Source of the DNA: Massilia pinisoli
Lineage (GTDB): Bacteria; Pseudomonadota; Gammaproteobacteria; Burkholderiales; Burkholderiaceae_D
Direction of reading: 5' to 3'
Assembly: GCF_024753285.1 (NCBI RefSeq)
Contig: NZ_JANUGW010000021.1
Coordinates: 55,292 to 119,291 of the forward strand
DNA: 64,000 bases
Positions 32,709 through 41,241 of the stretch are shown piece after piece. Each line of letters begins with the position of its first letter. Within the stretch, counting starts at the first letter, position 1. The notes under the pieces were generated by a model. The model saw only the letters and a program-made list of their open reading frames with translations, ran no database searches and was not told the origin of the DNA. Made by a program: the position numbers and the translations under genes.

Positions 32709-34258
32709 ATCCGCCACCGGGCGTCATCAACGCCACCGCTGCGCCCATGTCGCGCCAGGGCGCAGTGCTGATCGCGCTCGCCCTGCTCGCCCCGTTCCTG
32801 CTGTATTTCGGCACCGTGCGCTCGATCGTCTCGGTGTGGAACAGTTCCGAGACCTTCGCGCACGGCTATGTGATCCTGCCGATCAGCCTGTGGCTCGTCT
32901 GGCGCCGGCGCGAGAATTTCAGCCTGTATCCGCCCAAGCCGTGGCCGCCCGCGCTGCTGCTGCTCGCGGTGTTGGGCGTCGGCTGGCTCGCCGCGCAGCT
33001 GGGCGAGGTGCAGGTCGTGTCGCAATACATGTTCGTCGCGATGTTCCCCGTCGCCGCGCTCGCGCTGTTCGGCCCGCGCCTGGCCGGCTCGCTCACGTTC
33101 CCGCTGCTGTTCCTGCTGTTCGCGGTGCCGTTCGGCGAGATCTTCGTCGCCCCGCTGATCCAGTTCACGGCCGACTTCACGGTATGGGCCGTGCGCGCCA
33201 CCGGCATTCCCGTGCTGCGCAGCGGCACGCGCTTCGAACTGCCGACCGGCAGCTGGTCCGTGGTCGAAGCCTGCAGCGGCGTGCGCTACCTGATTTCCTC
33301 GATTACCCTCGGCTGCCTGTACGCCTACCTGACCTACCGGTCCACCGCGCGACGCGCGCTGTTCATCGGCCTGGCGATGGTCGTCCCCGTCATCGCCAAC
33401 GGCCTGCGCGCCTACATGATCGTGATGATCGGCCACCTGTCCGGCATGGCGCTCGCGACGGGCGTCGACCACATCATCTACGGCTGGCTGTTCTTCGGCC
33501 TCGTCATGTTCATCATGTTCTGGATCGGCAGCTTCTGGCGCGAGGACAACGCCCCCGTGCCCGCGACAGCGGCGACGGCCGCCGGCACCAAGCCTGCGCC
33601 CGTCTTGCCCGGTGCGATGCCGCGCCGCCTGCCCGCGATGGTGGCCGGCGTGCTGCTCGTGTGCGGCTTCTGGCCCGCGCTGGCGCTGGTGGGCGAGCGC
33701 GCCAACGACAACCCGGCGCCCGTGCGCCTGGCCGACGTCGCCGTGACCTCGCCGGAAGCCCGGGACTTCGCCGACTGGAAGCCGTTCTACATGGAGCCGG
33801 ACGCGCGCTTCCACCGCGCCTACCAGGAAGGCAGCCTGCCCGTCAGCCTGACCGTCCTGTACTACCGCAACCAGAATCCCGAAAAGAGCCTGATCAGTTC
33901 CATGAACCGCCTGAGCGGCTACCAGGACGCCTGGCACGAAGTGGAAAGCACGGGCCGCAGCGAGACCGTCGCCGGTACGCCCGTGACCGTGCACGAAGGC
34001 ATCCTGCGCGTTCCGCAGGGTGCCATCATGGTGTGGGCCTTCAAATGGGTCGGCGGGCATTACACCGGCAGCGATTACGTCGGCAAGCTGTGGCAGGCCG
34101 CGAACAAGGCCATGCTGCGCGGCGACGACGGCGCGGCCGTCATGCTCGCGGTCCCGTACGACAACGACAAGGAGCGTGCGCGCGCCGCGCTGCACCGCTT
34201 CCTGGCCGAGCAAGGCCAGGCCATCGACGGCGCGCTGAAGGCCACGCGCGGCCGCTGA
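32699..34258 (+). CDS. xrtA: Exosortase A fused to EpsI
   Basis: A 519-residue inner-membrane transpeptidase-like protein that cleaves PEP-CTERM proteins. Residues 1-285 hold about eight membrane helices with the catalytic trio: Cys192 in 'VVEACSGVRYL', Arg237 in 'ANGLRAYM' and His258 in 'GVDHIIYGW'. After a Pro/Ala-rich linker (about 286-315) and another helix, residues from about 340 form an EpsI domain ('FADWKPFYMEPDARF', 'YYRNQNPEKSLISS', 'VVGHYT'-like 'WVGGHYTGSDY'). Fusion of EpsH and EpsI is known in XrtA loci. The ATG at 32699 lies inside the previous gene's end; the first membrane helix starts soon after. It is the key gene that defines the locus. Confidence 0.95.
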   Translation: MFLNPPPGVINATAAPMSRQGAVLIALALLAPFLLYFGTVRSIVSVWNSSETFAHGYVILPISLWLVWRRRENFSLYPPKPWPPALLLLAVLGVGWLAAQLGEVQVVSQYMFVAMFPVAALALFGPRLAGSLTFPLLFLLFAVPFGEIFVAPLIQFTADFTVWAVRATGIPVLRSGTRFELPTGSWSVVEACSGVRYLISSITLGCLYAYLTYRSTARRALFIGLAMVVPVIANGLRAYMIVMIGHLSGMALATGVDHIIYGWLFFGLVMFIMFWIGSFWREDNAPVPATAATAAGTKPAPVLPGAMPRRLPAMVAGVLLVCGFWPALALVGERANDNPAPVRLADVAVTSPEARDFADWKPFYMEPDARFHRAYQEGSLPVSLTVLYYRNQNPEKSLISSMNRLSGYQDAWHEVESTGRSETVAGTPVTVHEGILRVPQGAIMVWAFKWVGGHYTGSDYVGKLWQAANKAMLRGDDGAAVMLAVPYDNDKERARAALHRFLAEQGQAIDGALKATRGR

Positions 34259-34308
34259 CACGACAATCGAACAACGCCATACCAAGAACCAAGAACGGAA
34301 TTAAGATC

Positions 34309-35526
34309 ATGCGAGTCCTGCACGTCCTCGACCACTCCATCCCGCTGCACAGCGGGTACACCTTCCGTACCCGCTCGATCCTGCGCGAACAGCGCGCGCT
34401 CGGCTGGGAAACCTTCCACGTCACCGGCGCCAAGCAGAACGCCGGCGACATGCTCGAAGAAACCGTCGACGGCCTGCACTTCTACCGCACGCCGGAATCG
34501 AAGGGCGCGCTGGCAAAGCTGCCGGTGCTGAACCAGGTGAACGTGATCGACGGCCTGGCCAAGCGCCTGGCCGAGATCATCCCGCTCGTGAAACCGGACG
34601 TCCTGCATGCGCACTCGCCGTCGCTGAACGCGATCGCCGCGCTGCGCGCCGGCAAGCGCTTCGGCATCCCCGTCGTGTACGAAGTGCGCGCGTTCTGGGA
34701 AGACGCCGCCGTCGACCACGGCACCAGCTCGGAAAACGGCCTGCGCTACCGCCTCACACGCGCGCTCGAAACCTATGCGCTGAAGCAGGCCGACGCCGTC
34801 ACCACGATCTGCGAAGGCCTGCGCAAGGATATCGTCGCGCGCGGCGTGCCCGCGAATAAGGTCACCGTGATCCCGAACGCGGTCGACATCGAGAAATTCT
34901 CGATGGGCGGCACGCCCGACCTCGCCCTGAAGGAAAAACTGGGCCTGGGCGATGCGCGTCTGATCGGCTTCATCGGCTCGTTCTACGCGTACGAAGGCCT
35001 GGACGTGCTGCTGCGCGCCGTGCCGAAGCTCGTCGCGCGCATGCCCGACCTGCGCGTGCTGCTCGTCGGCGGCGGTCCGCAGGACGAGCAACTGCGCCAG
35101 CTGGCGAAGGACCTGAACATCGCGGACAAGGTCGTGTTCACGGGCCGCGTGCCGCACGACCAGGTCAACAAATACTACGACCTGCTCGACGTGCTCGTGT
35201 ACCCGCGCCTGTCGATGCGCCTGACGGACCTCGTCACGCCCCTGAAGCCGCTGGAAGCGATGGCGCAGGGCCGCATCCTGGCCGCGTCCGACGTCGGCGG
35301 CCACCTCGAGCTGATCGAGGACGGCAAGACCGGCGTGCTGTTCGGCGCCGACGATCCCGATTCGCTGGCGGACAAGGTCGGCGCCCTGCTCGCCGCGCAC
35401 GACTCCTGGCCGAAGCTGCGCCAGGCCGGCCGCCACTACGTCGAGACGGAGCGCAACTGGCGCGTCAGCGTGGGCCGCTACCCTGCGATCTACGGCCGCC
35501 TGACGCAAAAGGCGCTGGCGGCATAA
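34309..35526 (+). CDS. TIGR04063-family XrtA system glycosyltransferase
   Basis: A 405-residue GT4-type enzyme. The start 'MRVLHVLDHSIPLHSGYTFR' is characteristic of TIGR04063 exosortase A-associated glycosyltransferases; the donor lobe has 'VIPNAVDIEKFS', 'IGFIGSFYAYEGLDVLL' and 'TPLKPLEAMAQGRILAASDVGG', the E-x7-E-type site. ATG 34309 follows a 50-bp gap after xrtA with weak ribosome-binding bases (TTAAGATC). The gene has no membrane segment and would work at the inner face of the membrane on the lipid-linked EPS repeat. Specificity is unknown. Confidence 0.9.
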   Translation: MRVLHVLDHSIPLHSGYTFRTRSILREQRALGWETFHVTGAKQNAGDMLEETVDGLHFYRTPESKGALAKLPVLNQVNVIDGLAKRLAEIIPLVKPDVLHAHSPSLNAIAALRAGKRFGIPVVYEVRAFWEDAAVDHGTSSENGLRYRLTRALETYALKQADAVTTICEGLRKDIVARGVPANKVTVIPNAVDIEKFSMGGTPDLALKEKLGLGDARLIGFIGSFYAYEGLDVLLRAVPKLVARMPDLRVLLVGGGPQDEQLRQLAKDLNIADKVVFTGRVPHDQVNKYYDLLDVLVYPRLSMRLTDLVTPLKPLEAMAQGRILAASDVGGHLELIEDGKTGVLFGADDPDSLADKVGALLAAHDSWPKLRQAGRHYVETERNWRVSVGRYPAIYGRLTQKALAA

Positions 35527-35551
35527 TGGAACGGAAGGCAAAGGCACGACG

Positions 35552-36718
35552 ATGAACGCACCTGCCCCGACGCTCGCGCCATCCGGCGTCGACACGCGGC
35601 CGCTCGTCGTGCACCTCGTGTATTCGCTCGGCGTGGGCGGCCTGGAGACGCTGCTCGTCGACTGCATCAACCGCATGCCCGCGTGGCGCCACGCCGTCGT
35701 CTGCCTGACCACGTACACGTCGTTCGCCGACCGCATCGCGCGCCGCGACGTCGAGCTCTTCGCGCTCGGCAAGCCGCCCGGCCTCGGGCTCGGCACGCAC
35801 CTGACGTTCTGGCGCCTGATGCGGCGCCTGCGACCGGCCGTGCTGCACACGTACAACCTGGCCGCGCTGGAGTACGCGTTCACGGCGACCATGGCCGGCG
35901 TCCCCGTGCGCGTCCACGCGGAACACGGCCGCGACGCGAGCGATCCGCACGGCCTGAACCCGAAGCACAACTTCCTGCGCCGGCGCCTCGTGCCGTTCGT
36001 CGACCGCTTCATCCCCGTCTCGGAGGATTTGAATCGCTGGCTCGGCGACGTCGTGCGCATTCCGACCGCGAAGACGCTGTTCATCAAGAACGGCGTCGAC
36101 ACGGACAAGTACGCACCCGGCGGCGCGCCCGCCGCGGATGCGCCGTTTGCAGCGGACGACATCGTCATCGGCACCGTCGCCCGCGTGCAGGACGTCAAGA
36201 ACCACCGCGCCCTCGTCGACGCTTTCGCGCGGCTGCGGGCGCAACTGCCGCAGCTCGCGCCGCGACTGAAGCTGGCGATCGTCGGCGACGGCCCATTGCT
36301 GAAGGCCGTGCGCGAGCAGGTGGCGAGTCTCGGCCTGACAGACGCCGTGTGGCTGCCGGGCGCGCGCGCCGACATCGCCGCCGTGCTGCACTCGTTCTCG
36401 ATCTTCGCCCTCCCATCGCTGGCCGAAGGCACGCCCGTGTCGATGCTGGAAGCGATGGCGTGCGGCCTGCCCGTCGTCGCGTCGCGTGTCGGCGGCATCC
36501 CGGAAGTGGTGGACGAGGGCGTGCAAGGCCTGCTGGTCCCCGTCGGCGACATCGCCACGCTGACCGATGCGCTCGCCCGCTACGCGCAGGACGCGGGCTT
36601 GCGCGCCACGCACGGCGCCGCCGCGCGCGCGCGCGTGGAAGACCGTTTCAGCCTGCGTGCCATGGTGACCGCATACGGTCTACTTTACGACGGACTTTGC
36701 CGAAACAAGGCACACTGA
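35552..36718 (+). CDS. TIGR03088-family XrtA system glycosyltransferase
   Basis: A 388-residue GT4-type enzyme with 'VVHLVYSLGVGGLETLLVDCI' (given as the family's opening pattern), 'RVHAEHGRDASDP' and the donor lobe 'EGTPVSMLEAMACGLPVVASRVGG' (E-x7-E with Glu at both ends). This matches TIGR03088, the second sugar transferase of the exosortase A locus. It starts 25 bp after the previous glycosyltransferase and is followed by the amidotransferase at 42 bp. Together with TIGR03087 and TIGR04063 members it probably builds the core of the repeat unit. Confidence 0.9.
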   Translation: MNAPAPTLAPSGVDTRPLVVHLVYSLGVGGLETLLVDCINRMPAWRHAVVCLTTYTSFADRIARRDVELFALGKPPGLGLGTHLTFWRLMRRLRPAVLHTYNLAALEYAFTATMAGVPVRVHAEHGRDASDPHGLNPKHNFLRRRLVPFVDRFIPVSEDLNRWLGDVVRIPTAKTLFIKNGVDTDKYAPGGAPAADAPFAADDIVIGTVARVQDVKNHRALVDAFARLRAQLPQLAPRLKLAIVGDGPLLKAVREQVASLGLTDAVWLPGARADIAAVLHSFSIFALPSLAEGTPVSMLEAMACGLPVVASRVGGIPEVVDEGVQGLLVPVGDIATLTDALARYAQDAGLRATHGAAARARVEDRFSLRAMVTAYGLLYDGLCRNKAH

Positions 36719-36760
36719 CGCGTTACCGTTTCACCCAACGAACAAGCAAGAAAGCAAATC

Positions 36761-38668
36761 ATGTGCGGAATAGTCGGAATCTTTGACACCCAGGGCAACC
36801 GGGAGATCGACCGCGAAGCGCTGCGGCGCATGAACGAGAGCCAGCACCACCGCGGTCCCGACGAAGGCGAGCTGTATCTGGAAAAGGCGCTGGGCATGGG
36901 CCACCGCCGCCTGTCCGTGATCGACGTGGCCACGGGCCAGCAGCCGTTCCTGAACGCCGCGCGCGACGTGGCCCTCGTCTTCAATGGCGAGATCTACAAC
37001 TACCGGATCCTGCGCGACGAACTGATCGCGCTGGGCCACGTGTTCCGCACGAAGTCGGACACGGAAGTCGTCATGAACGCGTGGCTCGCGTGGGGCGACG
37101 ATTGCGTGCGCCGCCTGCGCGGCATGTTCGCGTTCGGCGTGTGGGACCGCAGGAAGCAGACGCTGTTCCTCGCGCGCGACCACGTGGGCGTGAAGCCGAT
37201 GTTCTATTCGCTGCTGCCGAGCGGCCTGTTCGTGTTCGGCTCGGAACTGAAGTCGATCATGACCTTCCCCGAACTGTCGCGCAAGCTGAACCCGCGCGCC
37301 GTCGAGGATTACTTCGCCTACGGCTACGTGCCGGAGCCGAACACCATCTTCCACAACGCCTATAAACTCAGCCCCGGCCACTCGATCCTGCTGAAGGTCG
37401 GCGACCGCGCCGTCCAGCCGAAGCGCTGGTGGGACCTCGCGTTCAACGTCGCGCCGGCGCGGCCGGAAGCGGACGTCGAGGCCGAGCTGATCGACCGCGT
37501 ACGCGAAGCGGTGAAAAGCCAGATGGAATCGGAAGTGCCGCTGGGTGCTTTCCTGTCGGGCGGCGTCGATTCCAGCGCCGTCGTCGCGATGATGGCGGGC
37601 GCACGGGACGGCTCGGTCAGCGAAGGCGTCACCACGTGCTCGATCGGCTTCGACGATCCGGAATTCGACGAGACGCAGTACGCGATGCAGGTCGCGCAGC
37701 GCTACCGCACGCACCACCACGCGCAGATCGTCGACAAGGACGACTACGGCCTGATCGACACGCTGGCGCACCTGTACGACGAACCGTTCGCCGACAGCTC
37801 CGCGATCCCGACGTACCGCGTGTGCCAGCTGGCGCGCCGCCACGTGACGGTCGCGCTGTCGGGCGACGGCGGCGACGAGAATTTTGCGGGCTATCGCCGC
37901 TACCGCTTCGCGATGGCCGAGCACAGCGTGCGCTCGAAGGTGCCGGAAGCGATCAGGAAGCCATTGTTCGGCACCCTGGGCAGCCTGTATCCGAAGGCCG
38001 ACTGGGCGCCGCGCGTGTTCCGCGCCAAGACGACGTTCGAGGCGATCGCGCGCGACCTCGTCGAGGGCTATTTCCACGGCGTGTCGCGCCTGACCGACCG
38101 CCAGCGCAACCAGCTGTTCTCGGACGGCTTCAAGAGCGACCTGCAAGGCTACCGCGCGATCGACGTGATGCGCGAACACGCCGCGCAGGCGCCGACGGAC
38201 GACCCGCTGTCGCTGATCCAGTACCTCGATTTCAAGACCTGGCTGCCGGGCGACATCCTCACGAAGGTCGACCGCGCGAGCATGGCCCATTCGCTGGAAG
38301 TGCGCGTGCCGCTGCTGGACCACGAGTTCTGCGAATACGCGGCGACGCTGCCCCCGAGCCTGAAGCTGCGCGGCGGCGAAGGCAAGTACATCCTCAAGAA
38401 GTCGCTCGAGCCGCATCTGCCGCACGACATCATGTACCGGTCGAAGAAGGGGTTCTCGATTCCGCTGGCGGCCTGGCTGCGCGGCCCGCTGCGCGCCGCC
38501 GTGCGCGAGGCGGTGCTGGGCGCGCGCCTCGTCGATACCGGGATCTTCAACCGCCGCTATCTGGAAAAACTGGTGGCCGAACACCACGCGGGCACCGCGG
38601 ACCACAGCGTGGCACTGTGGTCGCTGATGATGTTCGACGCCTTCCTGCGCGTGAGCGCGGGCACTTGA
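36761..38668 (+). CDS. XrtA/PEP-CTERM system amidotransferase (AsnB-like)
   Basis: A 635-residue class II glutamine amidotransferase/asparagine-synthase-like protein (TIGR03108). Cys2 ('MCGIVGIFD') is the glutaminase nucleophile after Met removal; 'HHRGPDEGEL' and 'LVFNGEIYNYRILR' complete the glutaminase site. The synthase domain has the PP-loop 'GAFLSGGVDSSAVVAMM' near residue 260 and 'ALSGDGGDENFAGY'. Family members are thought to amidate a carboxyl (for example a uronic acid) of the EPS. A nucleotide-sugar dehydrogenase that could make such a uronic acid is encoded at 59909-61198, which fits, but the link is inference. Confidence 0.92.
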   Translation: MCGIVGIFDTQGNREIDREALRRMNESQHHRGPDEGELYLEKALGMGHRRLSVIDVATGQQPFLNAARDVALVFNGEIYNYRILRDELIALGHVFRTKSDTEVVMNAWLAWGDDCVRRLRGMFAFGVWDRRKQTLFLARDHVGVKPMFYSLLPSGLFVFGSELKSIMTFPELSRKLNPRAVEDYFAYGYVPEPNTIFHNAYKLSPGHSILLKVGDRAVQPKRWWDLAFNVAPARPEADVEAELIDRVREAVKSQMESEVPLGAFLSGGVDSSAVVAMMAGARDGSVSEGVTTCSIGFDDPEFDETQYAMQVAQRYRTHHHAQIVDKDDYGLIDTLAHLYDEPFADSSAIPTYRVCQLARRHVTVALSGDGGDENFAGYRRYRFAMAEHSVRSKVPEAIRKPLFGTLGSLYPKADWAPRVFRAKTTFEAIARDLVEGYFHGVSRLTDRQRNQLFSDGFKSDLQGYRAIDVMREHAAQAPTDDPLSLIQYLDFKTWLPGDILTKVDRASMAHSLEVRVPLLDHEFCEYAATLPPSLKLRGGEGKYILKKSLEPHLPHDIMYRSKKGFSIPLAAWLRGPLRAAVREAVLGARLVDTGIFNRRYLEKLVAEHHAGTADHSVALWSLMMFDAFLRVSAGT

Positions 38669-38677
38669 GGACGCAGC

Positions 38678-40015
38678 ATGCGTGACATATTCCTGCTGAT
38701 CGTGATGCTGGCCAGCATCCCCTACACGCTCAAGCGCCCCGTCGTGGGCGCGCTGATGTACGCCATCTTCAGCCTGATGAATCCGCACCGGATGACCTAC
38801 GGCTTCGCCGGCACGTTCCCGTTCGTGATGATCATCGCGGTGGTGACGCTCCTCGCGACGGTGGCCTCGAAGGAAGAGAAGAAAGTCCCGTTCCTCCCCG
38901 TCGTCATCCAACTGCTCCTGCTGGTCTTCTGGGTCACGCTGACGTCCGTATTCGCGCTGAACTCGACCGGCGCCTGGGACGAATGGACGACCGTGATGAA
39001 GACGATGCTGATCGTGGTCCTGACGATCGCCGTCGTGCGCACCGTCAACGACGTCAAGGCGCTCGTGCTGACCGTCGTGCTGTCGCTCGGCTTCTGGGGT
39101 TTCAAGGGCGGGCTGTGGACCATCGCGACCGGCGGCCACAACGGCCTGCTGGGCCCACCGGGAACCTACATCAGCGACAACAACACGCTGGCGCTGGCGA
39201 TGATCACGAGTATTCCGCTGATGGTGGCGGCGGCCTCGTTCGCGCCGACCAAGTGGACGAAGCGCGCGGCCATCGGCGTCGCGGTTCTCACCGGCGTGTC
39301 CGTCATCGGGTCCTATTCGCGTGGCGCGTTGCTGGGCGGTGCCGCGATGATGTTGTTCCTGTGGCTGAAGTCGCACTCGAAGCTCAAGACCGGCCTGATA
39401 TTCGCGCTGGTCATTCCGCTGCTGCTGGTGGCGATGCCGCCCGCGTGGATGGAGCGCATGCATTCGATCGACAATTACCAGCAGGACGCGTCGGCGATGG
39501 GCCGCCTCAACTCGTGGGGGTTCGCGATCAACGTCGCCAACCACCTGCCGCTCGGCGGCGGCTTCGCCACGTTCACACCGAAGATCTTTCAGATTTACGC
39601 GCCCGATCCGACCGTGTTCTACGTCGCCCACAGTATCTATTTCCAGGTGCTGGGCGAGCACGGCTACATCGGCCTGTTCCTGTACTTGCTGTTGCTTCTC
39701 TTCGCGTGGCGGACCGGATCGCGCATCGTACGCAAGTGCGGCACGAATCCGGAATATGCCTGGGCCGCGACGACCGCCCGCATGTGCCAGGTCAGCATCA
39801 TCGGTTACATGACGGCGGGTGCGTTCCTCGCGATGGCCTATTACGACCTGCCCTATTACGTGCTGGCGATCCTCGTCTGCCTCGAGAAAGTCTTGTTCAT
39901 CGCACCGCAGCCGGACAACACGCCGCCGCTGCGCCTGCCGTTCCTGTCGCGCAGCAAGCAGCAACGCGATGCGTGGAAGCGGCCGGAAGCAGCGGCCGCG
40001 CCCCGCAAGCGCTAG
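38678..40015 (+). CDS. Putative O-glycosylation ligase / EPS polymerase, exosortase A-associated (Wzy-like)
   Basis: A 445-residue integral membrane protein with about ten hydrophobic helices and one large periplasmic loop (about residues 255-320, containing 'NVANHLPLGGGFATFTPKIF' in part), the Wzy_C/O-antigen-ligase layout. It corresponds to TIGR03097. It begins 9 bp after the amidotransferase stop, is the last gene of the forward operon, and meets the decarboxylase gene tail-to-tail with a 4-bp overlap. It should polymerise the repeat units or ligate them to an acceptor. The C-terminal 40 residues are basic and cytoplasmic. Confidence 0.88.
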   Translation: MRDIFLLIVMLASIPYTLKRPVVGALMYAIFSLMNPHRMTYGFAGTFPFVMIIAVVTLLATVASKEEKKVPFLPVVIQLLLLVFWVTLTSVFALNSTGAWDEWTTVMKTMLIVVLTIAVVRTVNDVKALVLTVVLSLGFWGFKGGLWTIATGGHNGLLGPPGTYISDNNTLALAMITSIPLMVAAASFAPTKWTKRAAIGVAVLTGVSVIGSYSRGALLGGAAMMLFLWLKSHSKLKTGLIFALVIPLLLVAMPPAWMERMHSIDNYQQDASAMGRLNSWGFAINVANHLPLGGGFATFTPKIFQIYAPDPTVFYVAHSIYFQVLGEHGYIGLFLYLLLLLFAWRTGSRIVRKCGTNPEYAWAATTARMCQVSIIGYMTAGAFLAMAYYDLPYYVLAILVCLEKVLFIAPQPDNTPPLRLPFLSRSKQQRDAWKRPEAAAAPRKR

Positions 40016-41241
40016 ACGAGCACTTCCAGCGCCGCCGGGTGCCCGAGGAAGGCGCCCGGGCTGGCGGACGGGCCGTAGGCGCCCGACTGGAACACGACGA
40101 TCAGGTCGCCGACCTGCGCATGCGCCAGCTCCATGCGGTCGGCGAGGATGTCGAGCGGGGTGCACAGCGGGCCCGTCACGCTGGCCGGGCCGCTGTCCAC
40201 GGGCGCCACGCGGTTGCCCACCGCGACCGGATAATTCTTGCGGATGACCTGCCCCAGGTTGCCGGAGGCGGCCAGGTGATGGTGCATGCCGCCGTCCGTC
40301 ACGAGGAACACTTCGCCGCGCGATACCTTGCGGTCGACGATACGCATCACGTAGATGCCGCATTCGCCCACGAGGTAGCGGCCCAGTTCCAGCGCCAGTT
40401 TCGCCTGCGGCAGCGCGGCCGTCAGTTTGTCGAATTCCGGTGCGAGGCGCGCGGCGATCGGTGCCACGTCCAGCCTCTCCTCGCCCGGGAAATACGGGAT
40501 GCCGAAGCCGCCGCCGATGTTCACCTGGCGCACGGGCACCGGTGCCGCGTCGGCCAGGCGCAGCGCGAGATCGATGCTCTTCGCCTGCGCGTCGATGATG
40601 GCATCTGCGCGCAGGCTTTGCGAACCGGCGAAGATGTGAAAGCCCTGGAAGTCGACGGCGAGCGTGCCCGCCATGCGCAGCAGGCGCGGCACCTCTTCCG
40701 CGTCGATGCCGAACGGCTTGGCGCCGCCGCCCATCTTCATGCCGGATGATTTCAGTTCGAAGTCGGGATTCACGCGCAGCGCGATGCGGGGCGCGACGCC
40801 GAGCGCGTCGCCGATGCGCGCGAGGGAAACCAGTTCGCGTTCCGACTCCACGTTCACGCACACGCCGGCCGCGACGGCCTGCGTCAGCTCGGCCTCCTGC
40901 TTGGCCGGTCCCGCGAAGCTGATGCGCGCGGGCGCCATGCCGGCGTCCAGCGCCGTCTTCAATTCGCCACCGGAGGCGACGTCGAGGCCGTCGACGAGGC
41001 CCGCCATGTGCTGCACGAGCGCCGGCATCGGGTTCGCCTTGATCGAGTAGTGCAGCAGCACGCCTTGCGGCAGCTGGGCGCGCAGCTCCCGCACGCGCTC
41101 GGTGCACAGCGCGCGATCGACCGCGAAGAACGGCGTGCGGCCCACGCGCTGCGCGAGCCGGGTCAGCGGGATGCCGCCGACCTGCAGGACGTCGTCGACG
41201 ACGGGAAAGTGGATCTGCGGCGCGTGGCGCGGTTTGTTCAT
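40012..41241 (-). CDS. PLP-dependent decarboxylase, exosortase A-associated
   Basis: A 409-residue fold-III (alanine-racemase-like) decarboxylase of TIGR03099. The PLP lysine lies in 'LLHYSIKANPMPALV', with 'RVNPDFELKSSGMKMGGG' and 'NIGGGFGIPYF' forming the phosphate-binding parts, as in diaminopimelate/ornithine decarboxylases, and the C-terminal 'GPLCTPLDIL' that supplies the partner-site Cys. The substrate of the XrtA version is unknown. It overlaps the acyl-CoA ligase gene by 4 bp (ATGA), so ligase then decarboxylase are made together. With the ACP and hydrolases at 51337-53268 this forms a set thought to make a small acyl or amine group for EPS. Confidence 0.9.
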   Translation of the reverse strand: MNKPRHAPQIHFPVVDDVLQVGGIPLTRLAQRVGRTPFFAVDRALCTERVRELRAQLPQGVLLHYSIKANPMPALVQHMAGLVDGLDVASGGELKTALDAGMAPARISFAGPAKQEAELTQAVAAGVCVNVESERELVSLARIGDALGVAPRIALRVNPDFELKSSGMKMGGGAKPFGIDAEEVPRLLRMAGTLAVDFQGFHIFAGSQSLRADAIIDAQAKSIDLALRLADAAPVPVRQVNIGGGFGIPYFPGEERLDVAPIAARLAPEFDKLTAALPQAKLALELGRYLVGECGIYVMRIVDRKVSRGEVFLVTDGGMHHHLAASGNLGQVIRKNYPVAVGNRVAPVDSGPASVTGPLCTPLDILADRMELAHAQVGDLIVVFQSGAYGPSASPGAFLGHPAALEVLV

